Assembly: GCA_022494885.1 (NCBI GenBank)
Contig: JAGVSM010002644.1
Coordinates: forward strand, 146,618-210,617
DNA length: 64,000 nt
Source: Micrasema longulum
Lineage: Eukaryota > Arthropoda > Insecta > Trichoptera > Brachycentridae
Reading direction: 5' to 3'
Of this stretch, positions 12,729-23,254 are shown one piece after another. The notes under the pieces were generated by a model. That model was not told the origin of the DNA, ran no database searches, and was given only the letters and a program-made list of their open reading frames with translations. Position 1 is the stretch's first letter. Every line of letters begins with the position of its first letter. The translations under genes and the position numbers were made by a program.

Positions 12729-12905
12729 ATGAACCGGGTTGTGGTCCCGTGGTAGTATTGTGGGCTCACGGGCTAAAAGTCCAAGGTTTAAATCCCACTC
12801 TACCATAGCTTGATTTCCATTTTTCCAGCACAAATTATTTAAGACTTTTAGGAAATGGTCTGAAAGTTTTAATATTTGAGTAAATAATAAGAACTTAAGT
12901 ATTTC
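12729..12905 (+). repeat. SINE3 copy
   Basis: GAACCGGGTTGTGGTCCCGTGGTAGT, then AGTCCAAGGTTTAAATCCCACTCTACC (B-box region), then CTTGATTTCCATTTTTCCAG and AATTATTTAAGACT, in the same order as at 50012-50190. Confidence 0.65.
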
Positions 12906-13778
12906 TCTTTTTAAATTTTTTTTAAATGTATGTACGCATCAAGGGCGAATCGTCCATATAATTGATTTTGCGCAGCTTTCCATTATATTTGACTATAAAT
13001 AATAATGTTTTATTATAGTTTTAACTATCGGGAAATAAGTATAATAATGTATATTTATTATAAATTAACGTCACTGATTATGTCTTCTTCAAAAAGTAAA
13101 TATAACCATATATAAGCGCACCCAGCGCCCAACTCGTTCCCAGTGGGAGAAAAAAATGGCTGATTATTGCAGTTTATTTCTTCATACATGAATTGCCAAA
13201 AAAAAAAAATTCTTTGTATAAAATGTGTACTGTATTTGAACATTTTAAAACCCAGTATTTATATTTTCCTTACAGAGTTCACTCGCAGATTACAGATATT
13301 ATTTGAAACTTCTTTATTTGGAGAATAGAATTACAAACATTATTTCCTAAGGACCACTTTCCTTTGATAGTATGATGTTGATATATGACACCAGTTCTTT
13401 CGTCCGCCCGTTTTAGTGGCGCTCCGCTCGGTGCAGCACCAATTTTTGGCATTATTCATTTTTAGAAGGAAACGAGCCATGTACATACTTTATTACTTAT
13501 ATGTATGTATGTACAAATTATGAAAAAAAAATAATCGTAAGTCACAGTTCGCAATTAATATGCATACACATATATAAAAAAATACACAATTTAAATATTT
13601 TAATACGAAAAACCAAAAAAATAACAAAAAACCACGTATTTTGCTAGCAATTTATCTAAAGAAATCAAGTTTCTTTCCACTACCCATTGTCTGCATATTT
13701 TTCAAAGGAGTGATTGGGTAAACTTTTCATCGGTAAAAATATTGTATAGTCATTGTACCATTCAAGTCAAACATGTTG
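12906..13778. other. stretch without a gene
   Basis: Mostly AT-rich. A short GC-richer block at 13400-13445 (CGTCCGCCCGTTTTAGTGGC) is unexplained. Confidence 0.35.
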
Positions 13779-13842
13779 GCGATTGAACCGAGACCTCTGG
13801 CATAGTAAGCAATCGAGTTGACTACGAGAAGGACGACTAATT
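13779..13842 (-). repeat. tRNA-like SINE4 head fragment
   Basis: Minus strand reads GTCGTCCTTCTCGTAGTCAA and ends AGGTCTCGGTTCAATCGCC, a tRNA B-box-like end similar to heads at 52208 and 59636. Only about 60 nt; not a functional tRNA. Confidence 0.45.
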
Positions 13843-14574
13843 TATACAATTTTTAAAATTCAACATGAGTTGTTGATTTTTTCGGCTTTATTTCTGCCTA
13901 GTCTGTCTTCCTGTTTTTATAGGACAACTTTTTTATGCCATGACGCTCGTTTCACACAATGGGCACCGCATGGCTTGCATTAATCGCAATAATGGAGTGC
14001 AGTAAATTATGCAAAGTGCAATGGTTTTGACAAGCTAGTCGCCCGCACCGTGGCTGCTCCACATCAGATTGTGCGAATGGGCTTTTACACTAGAACCTTC
14101 GAGTATAAACACTAGCTGTGATAAATTACCCTCGTTTTCACATGAAAAAAATGAACAAAGGGACCCCGTAAATTTATTTGTTTTTACAAATATAATATAC
14201 TCCGTTACGACACGATACCGGTGAATTAATTTGTACCTGCATAGTAAATGAAAAAATATTATTTCGTGTTTTATTTTACTTTTATTTTTATTTTATTTTA
14301 TTTTTCTCATAAAAACAAAACACATTATGGAATCGAAATAATAGTTTTAATATGTCAGTAGAAATATACATTTAAAATGTGTCTCAATTACACTATGAGA
14401 CTTTTTATTATAACATAAAAATATTTGTGGACAGTACTGATCTCAGTGTATCAATGTTATTATTGTACATAGAGAGGGTGAGTATATATATTATGTGAGG
14501 GTGTGTTATATGTGTATGGGTTTGTGAGTATTGTATGTATGTGACAATGTGTAGTAAATATAAGTGGACTTATT
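13843..14574. other. stretch without a gene
   Basis: Contains a GC-richer part (13930-14110) of unknown nature, a TTTTA simple repeat at 14268-14312 and a TATGTG-rich stretch at 14470-14550. Confidence 0.4.
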
Positions 14575-15050
14575 GAACAATGCAAAACGAGGCTTGCACA
14601 GAGACATGCATATTTTATAGGCCCAAAAATTTTTAATTCTTTTTTTACTGATACTATTTCATTGATTCCAAACTTTCAAAATTTTCCTTCTTTTAAAAAA
14701 CACGCACTATCTTGGATTCAAACTAAAGATATCACTTTTTTTTCTATGATATATTTTGTTGCCCTTTTTAAGGAATATTTTTATGTTTTTTAATATTTTT
14801 TATTTCCTTTTATTTACCATAAAAAATACAATATAATCTTTTACAGAATATTTTATTTTCCCTTTCTTATGTTACACAAAATGTATACCCACGAACAGGC
14901 CATGCCTTTGTGGGATTTTTTTGTTGACTATTTTTACTATTAACATTTTTTTCATTAATATGTAATTTTCCTTTATTTTTGAATACTCTGTTTTACCTCT
15001 AATGTATTTTGTAAAAAAAACAACAACAAAAAAAGATTTTCAATTTTTTT
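14575..15050 (+). pseudogene. LINE C-terminal remnant with 3' tail
   Basis: Plus strand reads KTRLAQRHAYFIGPKIFNSF and FPSFKKHALSWIQT, the usual LINE ORF2 C-terminal pattern (R..R..FIGP.I.N); compare KTRATFVQRHLSFIAPRVFN at 27.98 kb. The 3' end has the hairpin CCCACGAACAGGCCATGCCTTTGTGGG near 14887-14915 and ends in A/T-rich tracts. Confidence 0.65.
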
Positions 15051-15084
15051 TTTTTTTCAAAGCTAAATGTTTTATTATTATAAT

Positions 15085-15267
15085 TATTATTTAATTGATT
15101 TGGAACACAACAGGCCAGGAGGCTCAATTGCAGTGATGAATTACAGCACAGATTACTTAGACTTGAGGAAAATCACATAAAATGTTGGTGTTCTCACCGG
15201 GAATCGAACCCGGAACCTTTCGTTTGTGAGTCAAGCGTCATGACCACTACATAACGGAGGCCGCCAA
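15085..15267 (-). repeat. SINE2 copy with tRNA-Val-like head
   Basis: Minus strand starts CGGCCTCCGTTATGTAGTGG (A box), has a loop CTCACAA as in Val(CAC) tRNAs, and ends GGTTCCGGGTTCGATTCCCGGTGAGAAC (B box). The acceptor ends do not pair, so it is a SINE head and not a tRNA gene. The body matches 37645-37765. Confidence 0.65.
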
Positions 15268-15292
15268 TTATAAACATGATTTAAAATGCAGC

Positions 15293-15558
15293 ATATCTCG
15301 ACCATATGTTACGGAAAGGTAAGGTAAAGTTAGGCTAGAAAAATAAAATTCCACTTCCACCCTCCCAGGAATCGATTCCAGGACCTCAAAATTGGTAGGC
15401 GAAAGCTTCAGCCGCTACACGACGAGGTGGACTTATCTCTTCTAGATTTTCACATCCAGGGTTTTTATCTGAGAGCAACCATCGATTTCTGGATCTATGT
15501 CACACAAATAACTGATTTTTTTATCCTCCTGCACACAGAATTTGTATACAAAATCTTG
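15293..15558 (-). repeat. SINE1 copy
   Basis: Minus strand shows the head (ATCGATGGTTGCTCTCAGATAAAAACCCTGG), GAGATAAGTCCACCTCGTCGTGTAGCGGCTGAAGC and a clear B box (GGAATCGATTCCTGGGAGGG). Immediately followed by another minus copy. Confidence 0.7.
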
Positions 15559-15870
15559 ATCATATATTACAGGAAGGTAAGATAAGCAACCTTACGCTTC
15601 AGGTAACATTCCAGGTGAAATATTGCAGTGTAATATATTGCATAAAATATTTTATGTAAACCTTCCCAAGAACCGATCCCGGGACTTCAAGATGATAGAC
15701 ACACGCACCAATTATCAAACTACGAGGCGTACTTTTATCAAATTAAAAAAAAAAAAATTATCTTACAGTAGCCATCAGATCAAAATCAAAGATCCAGGAG
15801 TCTGGTTATTTTGCACACACAAAACTGTATTATTAATTCGCCCGCATACTGATATAACGTTTTATTCCTT
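15559..15870 (-). repeat. SINE1 copy, more decayed
   Basis: The second of a head-to-tail pair: B box GAAGTCCCGGGATCGGTTCTTGG on the minus strand and a tail with GTAAGGTTGC..TTACCTTCCTGTAATATATGATC. A-rich insertions break the head. Confidence 0.6.
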
Positions 15871-16039
15871 TTAGATATTTTTTTATGTGAATACCTGCAG
15901 TTTTATTAATAAATCGGTTAGGTAAACGAATGACTTAAGTATATAAAAAAAAATTAGTAATGGAATATCAATGTACTTGATTAAAAACGTTTTTTTACTG
16001 TAGGAATTTTCAGTGTCTACTCTAAAATTATTACTATTC

Positions 16040-16237
16040 CAATATTTTGAGTTTATCCTAATGGGTAGGACAAAATACTAGATTTCACCCCCTAGGGAGT
16101 CATTTAGATTAACAAATGTTACACAGTGTATAAAGTGGCCACTTAAACCAACCAATGACAGGTCATAAGCCCTATAAATGCCTAGACTACCATGTTCCCT
16201 TCTCTAAATTGTTCTCCATCCCTGTTTTAATTTGTTA
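16040..16237. repeat. FB copy, short
   Basis: Plus terminus (CAATATTTTGAGTTTATCC..GATTAACAAATG) joined directly to a minus body from TTACACAGTGTATAAAGTGG to TTCTCCATCCCTGTTTTAAT. Confidence 0.72.
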
Positions 16238-17934
16238 TTATTATTCAGTAAAAAATATTCATTTATCTTTCATAAAGATCTTATGATTTCATTGATACAT
16301 TTAATTTTCATCACGCTGAAGCGGAGCATTTAAAAATATAATTTTTTTCCCAATCCCAATCAATTTTTAAATTATGAATAGGAAAATATCACGTACTACG
16401 AATACCAATAAAAATAAATTAATTGGATTTAAAATAATTAAATGTGTTTTCGAAATCATTATGGATATTGTGGAGAAATGTTTACAAATATTAAAAAAGA
16501 AAACATAAAAAAATACGTTACTAGAAAAACGCTACATGTTTGGCATTGATAGTTGTGACGTCAAGATTTGTGATGATGTTCTATGAAGATTTTAATGGTT
16601 TGAGACAAAGTTGAAAATGAACATGAATCGTTACGTATTAGAGGCGTGGCCAATACAATGACCGTTTTTGCGGGAATCCAAAATTACAAATTAAAAAAAA
16701 AAAAATCTACCAATAAGTAGCAAAAAATATTTTTTTTTATTAGACAGTATTTAATAGACCCTTTTTACTTATTTTTTTTTTAAAAGGTGATATTTCCTTA
16801 TTGACAAGAATACTTTTATGGAGAGAAAAACTATAAACTAATGAAAAAAATAGTTAATTAAAAAATATATGTGTACTGTAATAATCAATGAAATGTTTTT
16901 AACCCCTATTAAAAAACAATGTTTGAACCAGGACTAAGACTTTCATTATTTTGAACAAAAAATAACATTAACATCAGTTATAAAATAATAACATTTATAA
17001 ATCGGGTCTTCGATTATTTGGATCATGCGGCTAATTAATCAATTTGCAAGATTACATGATTCGAGCACCCAAAGACAACTATATACTTAACACGCCTGGA
17101 TTCCACAATCCACATGTGCAAGCTTTCTGGAAGAACATCAGTACCTATGTACAAGTAAACATATATGTATACTATATCCGTACATATACTACAGAAAAAG
17201 ATCTCAAGTCTCTGGTCTGCCATCGGCTGGGTCAGTAGTTGGTCAGTAATGGTAACTTTTAGACTGGATCATGTTTTACGTCAGCGTTTTTTTCATTATT
17301 CCACTGTGTAAACATCTAATAGAAAATAAAATAGTGCTTGTTTTTATAACATTATCATATAGCCTGTGAGTTTAAATTACGGAAAAAATAATAAAATAAC
17401 ATTTTTATTAATTTCAAAAATATTTTACCTTCATGTGTTAAGATTAAAAATTTGTTTAATTTACACTCGGATTTAAATCATGTAAGTCATTTTCCCTTCT
17501 TTTGTTGATCAAAAGTATCATTATAATTGAATTTCGTATTGGATTATACAACCTTTGAATTTTAGATATATTATATACTTGCTGTTTTTTTATTACTGTT
17601 TCTAAGTCATGGATATTTTGGAGAATTTATTTTACTATGTATCTGTAAAAAAATTCAACACAACACAACACACATAACGAGAAATTAAAGAAAGTGTATC
17701 AATTTAAATACTTCATAGATTCCCGGTGAATATTTTCGGTTATGATTTTTAAAAAATCTCACATTGTAATATTTTTTTGTACGCAATGTACATGAGATTT
17801 ACAATAAGATTATTTATTTAAAAAAACTACAATAACCGTACAGTAGGGTACATTGTGTATTTTGTTGAAATCCAAAAACTTATGCTGAAAACTTATATTT
17901 GGAATAAATTATTCAGTTAAATTACGTTACATCA
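16238..17934. other. AT-rich stretch without a gene
   Basis: Open frames near 17035-17238 overlap on both strands and have no support. One TGACGTCA palindrome at 16556-16563. Nothing else recognised. Confidence 0.4.
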
Positions 17935-18330
17935 TTTATGAATTTGTTAAGATTTTTTAGGCTGGGCCCGCGTTAAGCCGTAATAATTAAGAAGAAAAAA
18001 AGGAAATTACAAGAAATAATAACATATATAATAACAATAATCCGAATAAAAGTCCAAAAAATAACACCGAATATTTAAAAAAAATAAATATCTTATTAGA
18101 TAATACAAATATTAATGATTTATGTGAAGAGATATTTGATATATTTAGACGTTTAAAGATATGTTTGTGAATATTTACTATCGTAATATTACAGTTATGA
18201 TTTATTTCACAGTAAAATAAAGGTATAAATCCAATTGTATATTGTGTATGTAAATCAGTTTGGCTCCATGGCCAAGTGTACTTGGTTAAATTTACACCCA
18301 CTTTTTTATGACGCAATGACCATAATAATA
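17935..18330 (-). repeat. LINE 3' end
   Basis: Minus strand ends TAATTATTACGGCTTAACGCGGGCCCAGCCTAAAAA, which recurs at 52985-53230 (GGCTTAACACGGGCACAGCCTAAAAG). The 109-codon minus open frame here is T-rich and probably untranslated. Confidence 0.5.
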
Positions 18331-18893
18331 AATTTTTAATAGTTTTATTATCTCAAACACATTATTTAGTTCATTACGTGGTGAATATTGTCCTAGGTAC
18401 AAACATTTTGTCAAAGTAAAAATTCAGTTTCAACATATTATTATTTATTTATTTTATAGAAACGTGTCAACAATGATTAAATTACATAATAAAGATTAGG
18501 TTGAAAGATAGACCAGAGAAGTTTCTAATTTAAATAAAACATTTAAAATGAATCATTGCATATTTCGCTATGTTAAATGTCTGGCCAGTTCAAAACAAAG
18601 AAAATTTTATTTAAATATATATATGGGAAAAAAACATGGTTACGAAAAGAACATGTTAAAAGTTTGAATTAATTTAAATTAACTTGTTCTTTTATATTAG
18701 AGAAATTCGTAAGTTTTATAACTTATAAAATCCCCGTGCTGAGAAGGAAATTTTATATGATTTTTAAAAACGCCTGAAACATAATTAAATAATAATATAA
18801 AATACATAAGCAATACACAAGCTTCGGCTTTGCGGGAACAAAAGTACAATTATGTATGTTATGTATTTGTTAAAATAAATGAAACTATAAATT

Positions 18894-19285
18894 TAACCTT
18901 TATTTATGCGGGTGAGATTCATCTACTTGAATTATTTCACCTACATACTAGGCAACGCCTGAAAATATTGATGAATATGATATAGATGAATCTCACACGC
19001 ATAAATAAAGGTTTCAGCTCTTTAACTTCACAAACATCAACAGATGAAAGAATTGAAGGAATATAGATGTTCAAATATAGGCAGAATGGTGAATGTTACA
19101 CAGTGTGTAAAGTGGCCACTTAAACCAGCCACTGACAGGTCATAAGCCCTGTAGATGCCTAGACTTCTATATTACCTTCTCTTAAATGTTCTTCATCTCT
19201 GTTGTAAAATGTTAATATAAACAGCTCCCCAGGGAGTTGAATCCAGTCCTTGTCCACAAAAATTTGGACAAACTCAAAATATTGT
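18894..19285 (-). repeat. FB copy, near complete
   Basis: A short plus arm (TTATTTATGCGGGTGAGATTC to GCAACGCCTGAAAATATT) is followed by a minus body from GATGAATCTCACACGCATAA to ACTCAAAATATTGTCAATA. One of the best-preserved copies. Confidence 0.8.
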
Positions 19286-19296
19286 CAATAGTTATT

Positions 19297-19515
19297 GATG
19301 GAGATAAAATTATCAACAAAACTTCTTTATTTAGTTTCACTTTTACTTAATTTTGACCAATGAGCATTTTCAGGACTGGTAAATGCTTTACAACATTTTG
19401 AACTTTTATAATATTTGTTGCAAGGTTTGGGTATAAGAAGATCACATAAGTATTTTATCAAGGGACAGAAAATACAGATATTATTACAACTGGTTTGCAA
19501 AAACTGTTAATTTTT
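19297..19515. repeat. left arm of a 1.5-kb inverted repeat
   Basis: Its reverse complement recurs at 20655-20875 (shared blocks: TAGTTTCACTTTTA, TTTTGACCAA, AATATTTGTTGCAAGGTTTG, AAGAAGATCAC, GGGACAGA, AACTGG). A piggyBac-type element lies between the arms. Confidence 0.65.
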
Positions 19516-19576
19516 CGGAAAGCTTTATACCGAAATTAGGATTAATCCCAGTTGTTTTTATAGTTCTTATTATTAA

Positions 19577-20064
19577 CACTTTGAGCACCGGCCGAATACA
19601 CATAGAATTATCCCTGTGCCGGCCAATTTTTGTGGAATTTCATGTTTTGTGAAGGGTTTCTTAAAAGTGTCATAATTATAAAAATACTAAGTTAAATTAA
19701 TTGAAACTTCTCATGTTTATTTGGAGCAGTTAAATAAGTCATTTTTGTATGATGGTTTTGCCAACATTGGCCTTTATGGAAAGCCACATTGCGCATTGAT
19801 ATGTTCAGACATATACAGGGTCTCAATTTTTTTGTGATTTGTATCCCAGAGCCGTGTAAACACGTGATTATTATAACTATGCGTTGTGTCCCGGTCCTGT
19901 GTTTTCACGTAGTTTATCAGCAGTAAAAAAGTACTAATAAAAGTCACTAGATGTCAATAAAATGTACTTTTTTAGACAGCTGGTAAACCACGCGAAAACA
20001 CGGGACCGGGACACAACGCATGGTTATATAATCACGTGTTTACACGGCTCCGGGATACAAAGTG
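19577..20064 (+). mobile_element. piggyBac-type non-autonomous element, copy 1
   Basis: 488 bp between two TTAA sites (19573-19576 and 20065-20068), the target duplication of piggyBac elements. Ends CACTTTGAGCACCGG and CCGGGATACAAAGTG are short inverted repeats. The right half is a strong internal hairpin (about 19848-19930 against 19975-20060, around ACACAACGCAT and CACGTGTTTACACGG). No transposase. A second, inverted copy lies at 33006. Confidence 0.8.
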
Positions 20065-20576
20065 TTAAAAAGGTGAGGAAAAAACACATGGAAAAAGTAA
20101 CAAAGTGGGAAATAAAAAATTTTAGCAGATTAACTTAATACAATACCTTGATTTTATGATAGGGAAGTTTACATATTTAAGGAACATGTATAAATATTTT
20201 TTTTCGTTTTGAACTGAAAAAAATTCAATTTTGGTAATGTTTTTTTGTTGATTATATTATTTTTCTTTTTAATAAATAAAATAACATGTATGGTATTTTA
20301 GGCTCAAACTAACTAATTTTGAAATATCTACAGAGAAAAACACTTGTGACATTAAAATTGAATTTATCAATATTAAATTAAAATGAAAGGTTAAGTAAAG
20401 GGGTGTTCGTGAATTTTAATTGTTGGTTTATTACTACAGCTATAAATTTTATCCTATTTATTTCCAATGTTTTAAGTTTATCAAACCATTTCCCTTTGTT
20501 TTCTAAATGTAATATTTTGATATATTAAAATGAAATAAAATAAAATCACTTTGCTTTATGTACTACTTATATTTTT

Positions 20577-20875
20577 ATAACTTGACAACCAATTAGTTTC
20601 GGCAATACTATGCCTTCTTCAGGGTTAATTACAAACTAACATAACATATATATAACATAATATAAACCAGTTGTAATGATATTTATGTTGTCTGTCCCAT
20701 AAAAAAATACTTGTGTAATCTTCTTATACCTCAAACCTTGCAACAAATATTTTAAAAGTTTAAAATGTTGTAAACAATTTACCGGTCCTGTAGATGTCGT
20801 CTTAGGCAAAAGCGCCCGTTGGTCAAAATGAAATAAAAGTGAAACTAAGCCAAAAAGTTTTATTGACTATTGCTC
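20577..20875. repeat. right arm of a 1.5-kb inverted repeat
   Basis: 20655-20875 is the imperfect reverse complement of 19297-19515. It is preceded by ACTTGACAACC..GTTTCGGCAATACTATGCCTTCTTCAGGGT, a motif type common at the ends of dispersed insect repeats. Confidence 0.6.
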
Positions 20876-21337
20876 CTTGTTTTCTAGACTCCTAAATCAT
20901 ATTTATAGAAAAAAAAAACGTTTTTCCTGAAATTCTGAAGTGTCCTAGCCCCTTAATTGGTTGGAATAAGTTTCCATTTGGGAATACACACCCTAATATG
21001 CAAACTATATTGTACAAAAAGCAAATAAAAATAAATGCATGCAGTGTTAGTGCTAGTTACCAAGAATTCTATTTGTTTACCAGTATTCAGGGAATTGTTT
21101 TGGAATACTGTTTAATGATTTCAGTCTATTTCATAATCTGGAACATATGAATCTATTTCTGAAACTGTTTGTTGTATGGAGGAGTGTAGTAGCAGTCTTT
21201 TGAATTATTCAAATATCCATTAAAAACTCATAAAAACTACAGAAAACATTAAAAGCGATTATTAAAACATAAATTGATGCTGAAAATGAAATTTTTAGCC
21301 GACTACTTATAAAGTTTTTATAAAACGAGTTCTCTCT
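20876..21337. other. stretch without a gene
   Basis: Nothing recognised. Confidence 0.35.
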
Positions 21338-21663
21338 GTCCAGGCGAATGAATAATACAGTTCTGATTTTGAAATATAAGAACCCAGGATTACTGTCTTT
21401 GACTCGATGGCTGCTCTAAGCTAAACATCCTGAATAAGGAAATCAAGTGGAGATAAGTCCGCCTCCTTGAAATAGTTGACGTTCTTGAAGTCCTGGGTTC
21501 GATCCCTGACAGGGTGGATGTTTAAACTGCAACATTTCTTTATTTCTGGAGTGATCACCTTACCTTCATGTAACACATGATCAGAATACGCAACAACTGG
21601 TTAACCAATGCATGCAGTACCCAATGCACCACTGGGTGTGGAGAGGGGAATTATGATGATGAA
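21338..21663 (+). repeat. SINE1 copy, near full length
   Basis: TGTCCAGGCGAATGAATAATAC, CTCGATGGCTGCTCTAAGC, GGAGATAAGTCCGCCTCC, B box GGGTTCGATCCCTGACAGGG, tail CACCTTACCTTCATGTAACAC and ATGATGATGA. Confidence 0.72.
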
Positions 21664-21701
21664 CACGAGAACTTATGCAATAATATGAGTTTTTTTTAAT
21701 T

Positions 21702-22021
21702 TTGGTAGACATGGCTGGATTTTACTTCAAAGGGAGCTATTAGGATTGAAATTTATTGCAACAGAGGGGGAATTTTTTTTTGAAAATAGAAATCTAGGCA
21801 TTTACAGGGTATATTTTATTAGCTGATGTAAATGGTTGATGAATCGCACCCACATCAAAGAGGTTTCAACTCTTTTACTTTATACAAATCAACAAATGCG
21901 AAAATTGAGGAAAAATAGATGATCAAACATGAGCAGAAAAATGAATGTTACATAATGTGTAAATTAATCACTTAAACCAGGCAATGACAGATCATACGCC
22001 CTGTAAACGCCAATATTTCTT
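21702..22021. repeat. FB copy, diverged
   Basis: GACATGGCTGGATTTTACTTC to ATTGCAACAGAGGG at the left and GGTTTCAACTC..CAGGCAATGACAGATCATACG at the right. A subfamily with CAACAGAGAGGG-type ends also seen at 27698, 48405 and 51995. Confidence 0.6.
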
Positions 22022-22584
22022 CACCCCCCAATAACTCCTACACATCGGTCCACTTACCTATAAAAAGTTATTTCCTTCATCTCCGTTGAGATGTAGGACT
22101 CATTTGATAAAATATTCGAATAAAATTTTATATTTTGATTGATTTAACATATTTAAAATGACCGATTATTGGCTATGCTAGAACTAATTGGTATGTTTTG
22201 CTTATTTTCAGATAAGGCATCCTGAGAACTCAATAAAATTAAAGTGAATAAATTAATTAATCAGCAACTTATGATTCGACAATAAAATTAAACGTAATAA
22301 TTATTTTAATTAGTCTACAAAATTTAACGACGAGTATTTAAAACCATAAACGAAACGAGTACATTTTCAATGTAAACGAAAAACATTAGAATTAAGAGTA
22401 ATTATTAAAATATGAATTATCATGAATAATTATTGTGATGTTAACGTTACCACTTGTGCTTCCTAAATTAAGTGTAATAATTATTGCTTCAATTAATTAA
22501 CTGGATAATTATTAATTACTATTTCAATAAAGTTTATTCATAACTATTGTACAGTGCGCGTAAAAAAAATTAACGAGAATAAAA
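22022..22584. other. gene-proximal upstream region
   Basis: About 560 bp before the putative promoter, AT-rich, with ATTA/TAAT-dense text (AATAATTATTAATTACT and similar) that could bind homeodomain factors; this is inference only. No repeat recognised. Confidence 0.35.
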
Positions 22585-22676
22585 AATATATATATATAGA
22601 TCTTTGCCAAAGTTTCAAGTGATGTGGTAGTGCGTAGTTTTTATTAAGAGTGTTTAATCAGATTGGTTCAATTATA
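22585..22676 (+). promoter_or_regulatory. putative core promoter and 5' leader of the PDZ gene
   Basis: A TATA-like run at about 22587-22598 lies some 30 bp before a TCAAGT initiator-like site near 22615. A leader of about 60 nt would follow, with a two-codon upstream ORF (ATG TGG TAG, 22622-22630) and an in-frame TAG at 22635. No splice acceptor is evident directly before the ATG, so a 5' exon here is plausible. TATA-like runs are common in such AT-rich DNA, so the promoter call is inference. Confidence 0.3.
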
Positions 22677-22772
22677 ATGACGTCACGAACCGTAGAATTA
22701 TCCGGAGGATCACCATGGGGCTTTAGAATGCACGGGGGCGTAGATGTCAATCAACCCCTAAGGATTTCAAGG
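22677..22772 (+). CDS. PDZ protein exon 1 (first coding exon, N-terminal half of PDZ domain)
   Basis: Encodes 32 residues beginning MTSRTVELSGGSPWGF and ending PLRISR. The PWGF tetrapeptide is the carboxylate-binding loop of Zasp/ALP-Enigma type PDZ domains, which bind C-terminal peptides of partners such as alpha-actinin at Z-discs or actin bundles. The ATG is chosen because an in-frame TAG lies upstream at 22635-22637 and there is an A at -3. The exon closes in phase 0 on a strong donor (AGG|GTGAGT). It continues in phase 0 into 46183, where the rest of the same PDZ fold is found. Seen: motif, open frame and donor. Inferred: PDZ-LIM (Zasp-like) or synaptopodin-2/tungus-like identity, which the PDZ alone cannot separate. 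Confidence 0.88.
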
Positions 22773-22800
22773 GTGAGTAATAAAAATAAAATTATGTTAT

Positions 22801-23150
22801 TACGAGGGTCAATCAAAAACGAATGCTTCCTATTTTTTTATATTTAAATAAAGATATTTAAGTGAACAATTTAAAATCACTCGCAAAGAAGTGGAGGTGT
22901 GTAAAAAAAATTGAATATGGCGTTTTTCTTTAAACCTTCATCCACAATCTACTGCATTAGTAACTTTCTGAGTTAAGGGTGGCAGTATTGCAGTTGCTTG
23001 CAAAATGGCCGGCATCGATGTTTGTATTAGACAGCGTTCTGTGATTGAATTCTTGAATGCAGGTGAAACGCCCATTTGCATACGCATTGCATTTGCGATT
23101 TTTGTAACAAAAGTAACCTAAAAAGTCACGTGTGAACATTTTTAGATTCG
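22801..23150 (+). mobile_element. mariner-like element remnant
   Basis: Starts TACGAGGGTCAATCAAAAAC, the form of a mariner terminal inverted repeat, 28 bp after the exon 1 donor. An ATG at 23005 opens MAGIDVCIRQRSVIEFLNAG, resembling the N-terminal helix-turn-helix of mariner transposases. The catalytic part and right terminus are missing. Confidence 0.55.
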
Positions 23151-23254
23151 TTGTGAAGGAAGATCTAATTAAAAATCTTACTTTTATTTTTATGGATTGG
23201 TTTTTAGTATGTTACACAACATGTCTATGTGATTATTGAAATATAAGGTCAGTG

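Noticed and set aside
17987..18316. 109-codon minus frame ending in a hydrophobic run
   Set aside because: T-rich LINE 3' region; the apparent membrane segment comes from A/T-rich DNA.
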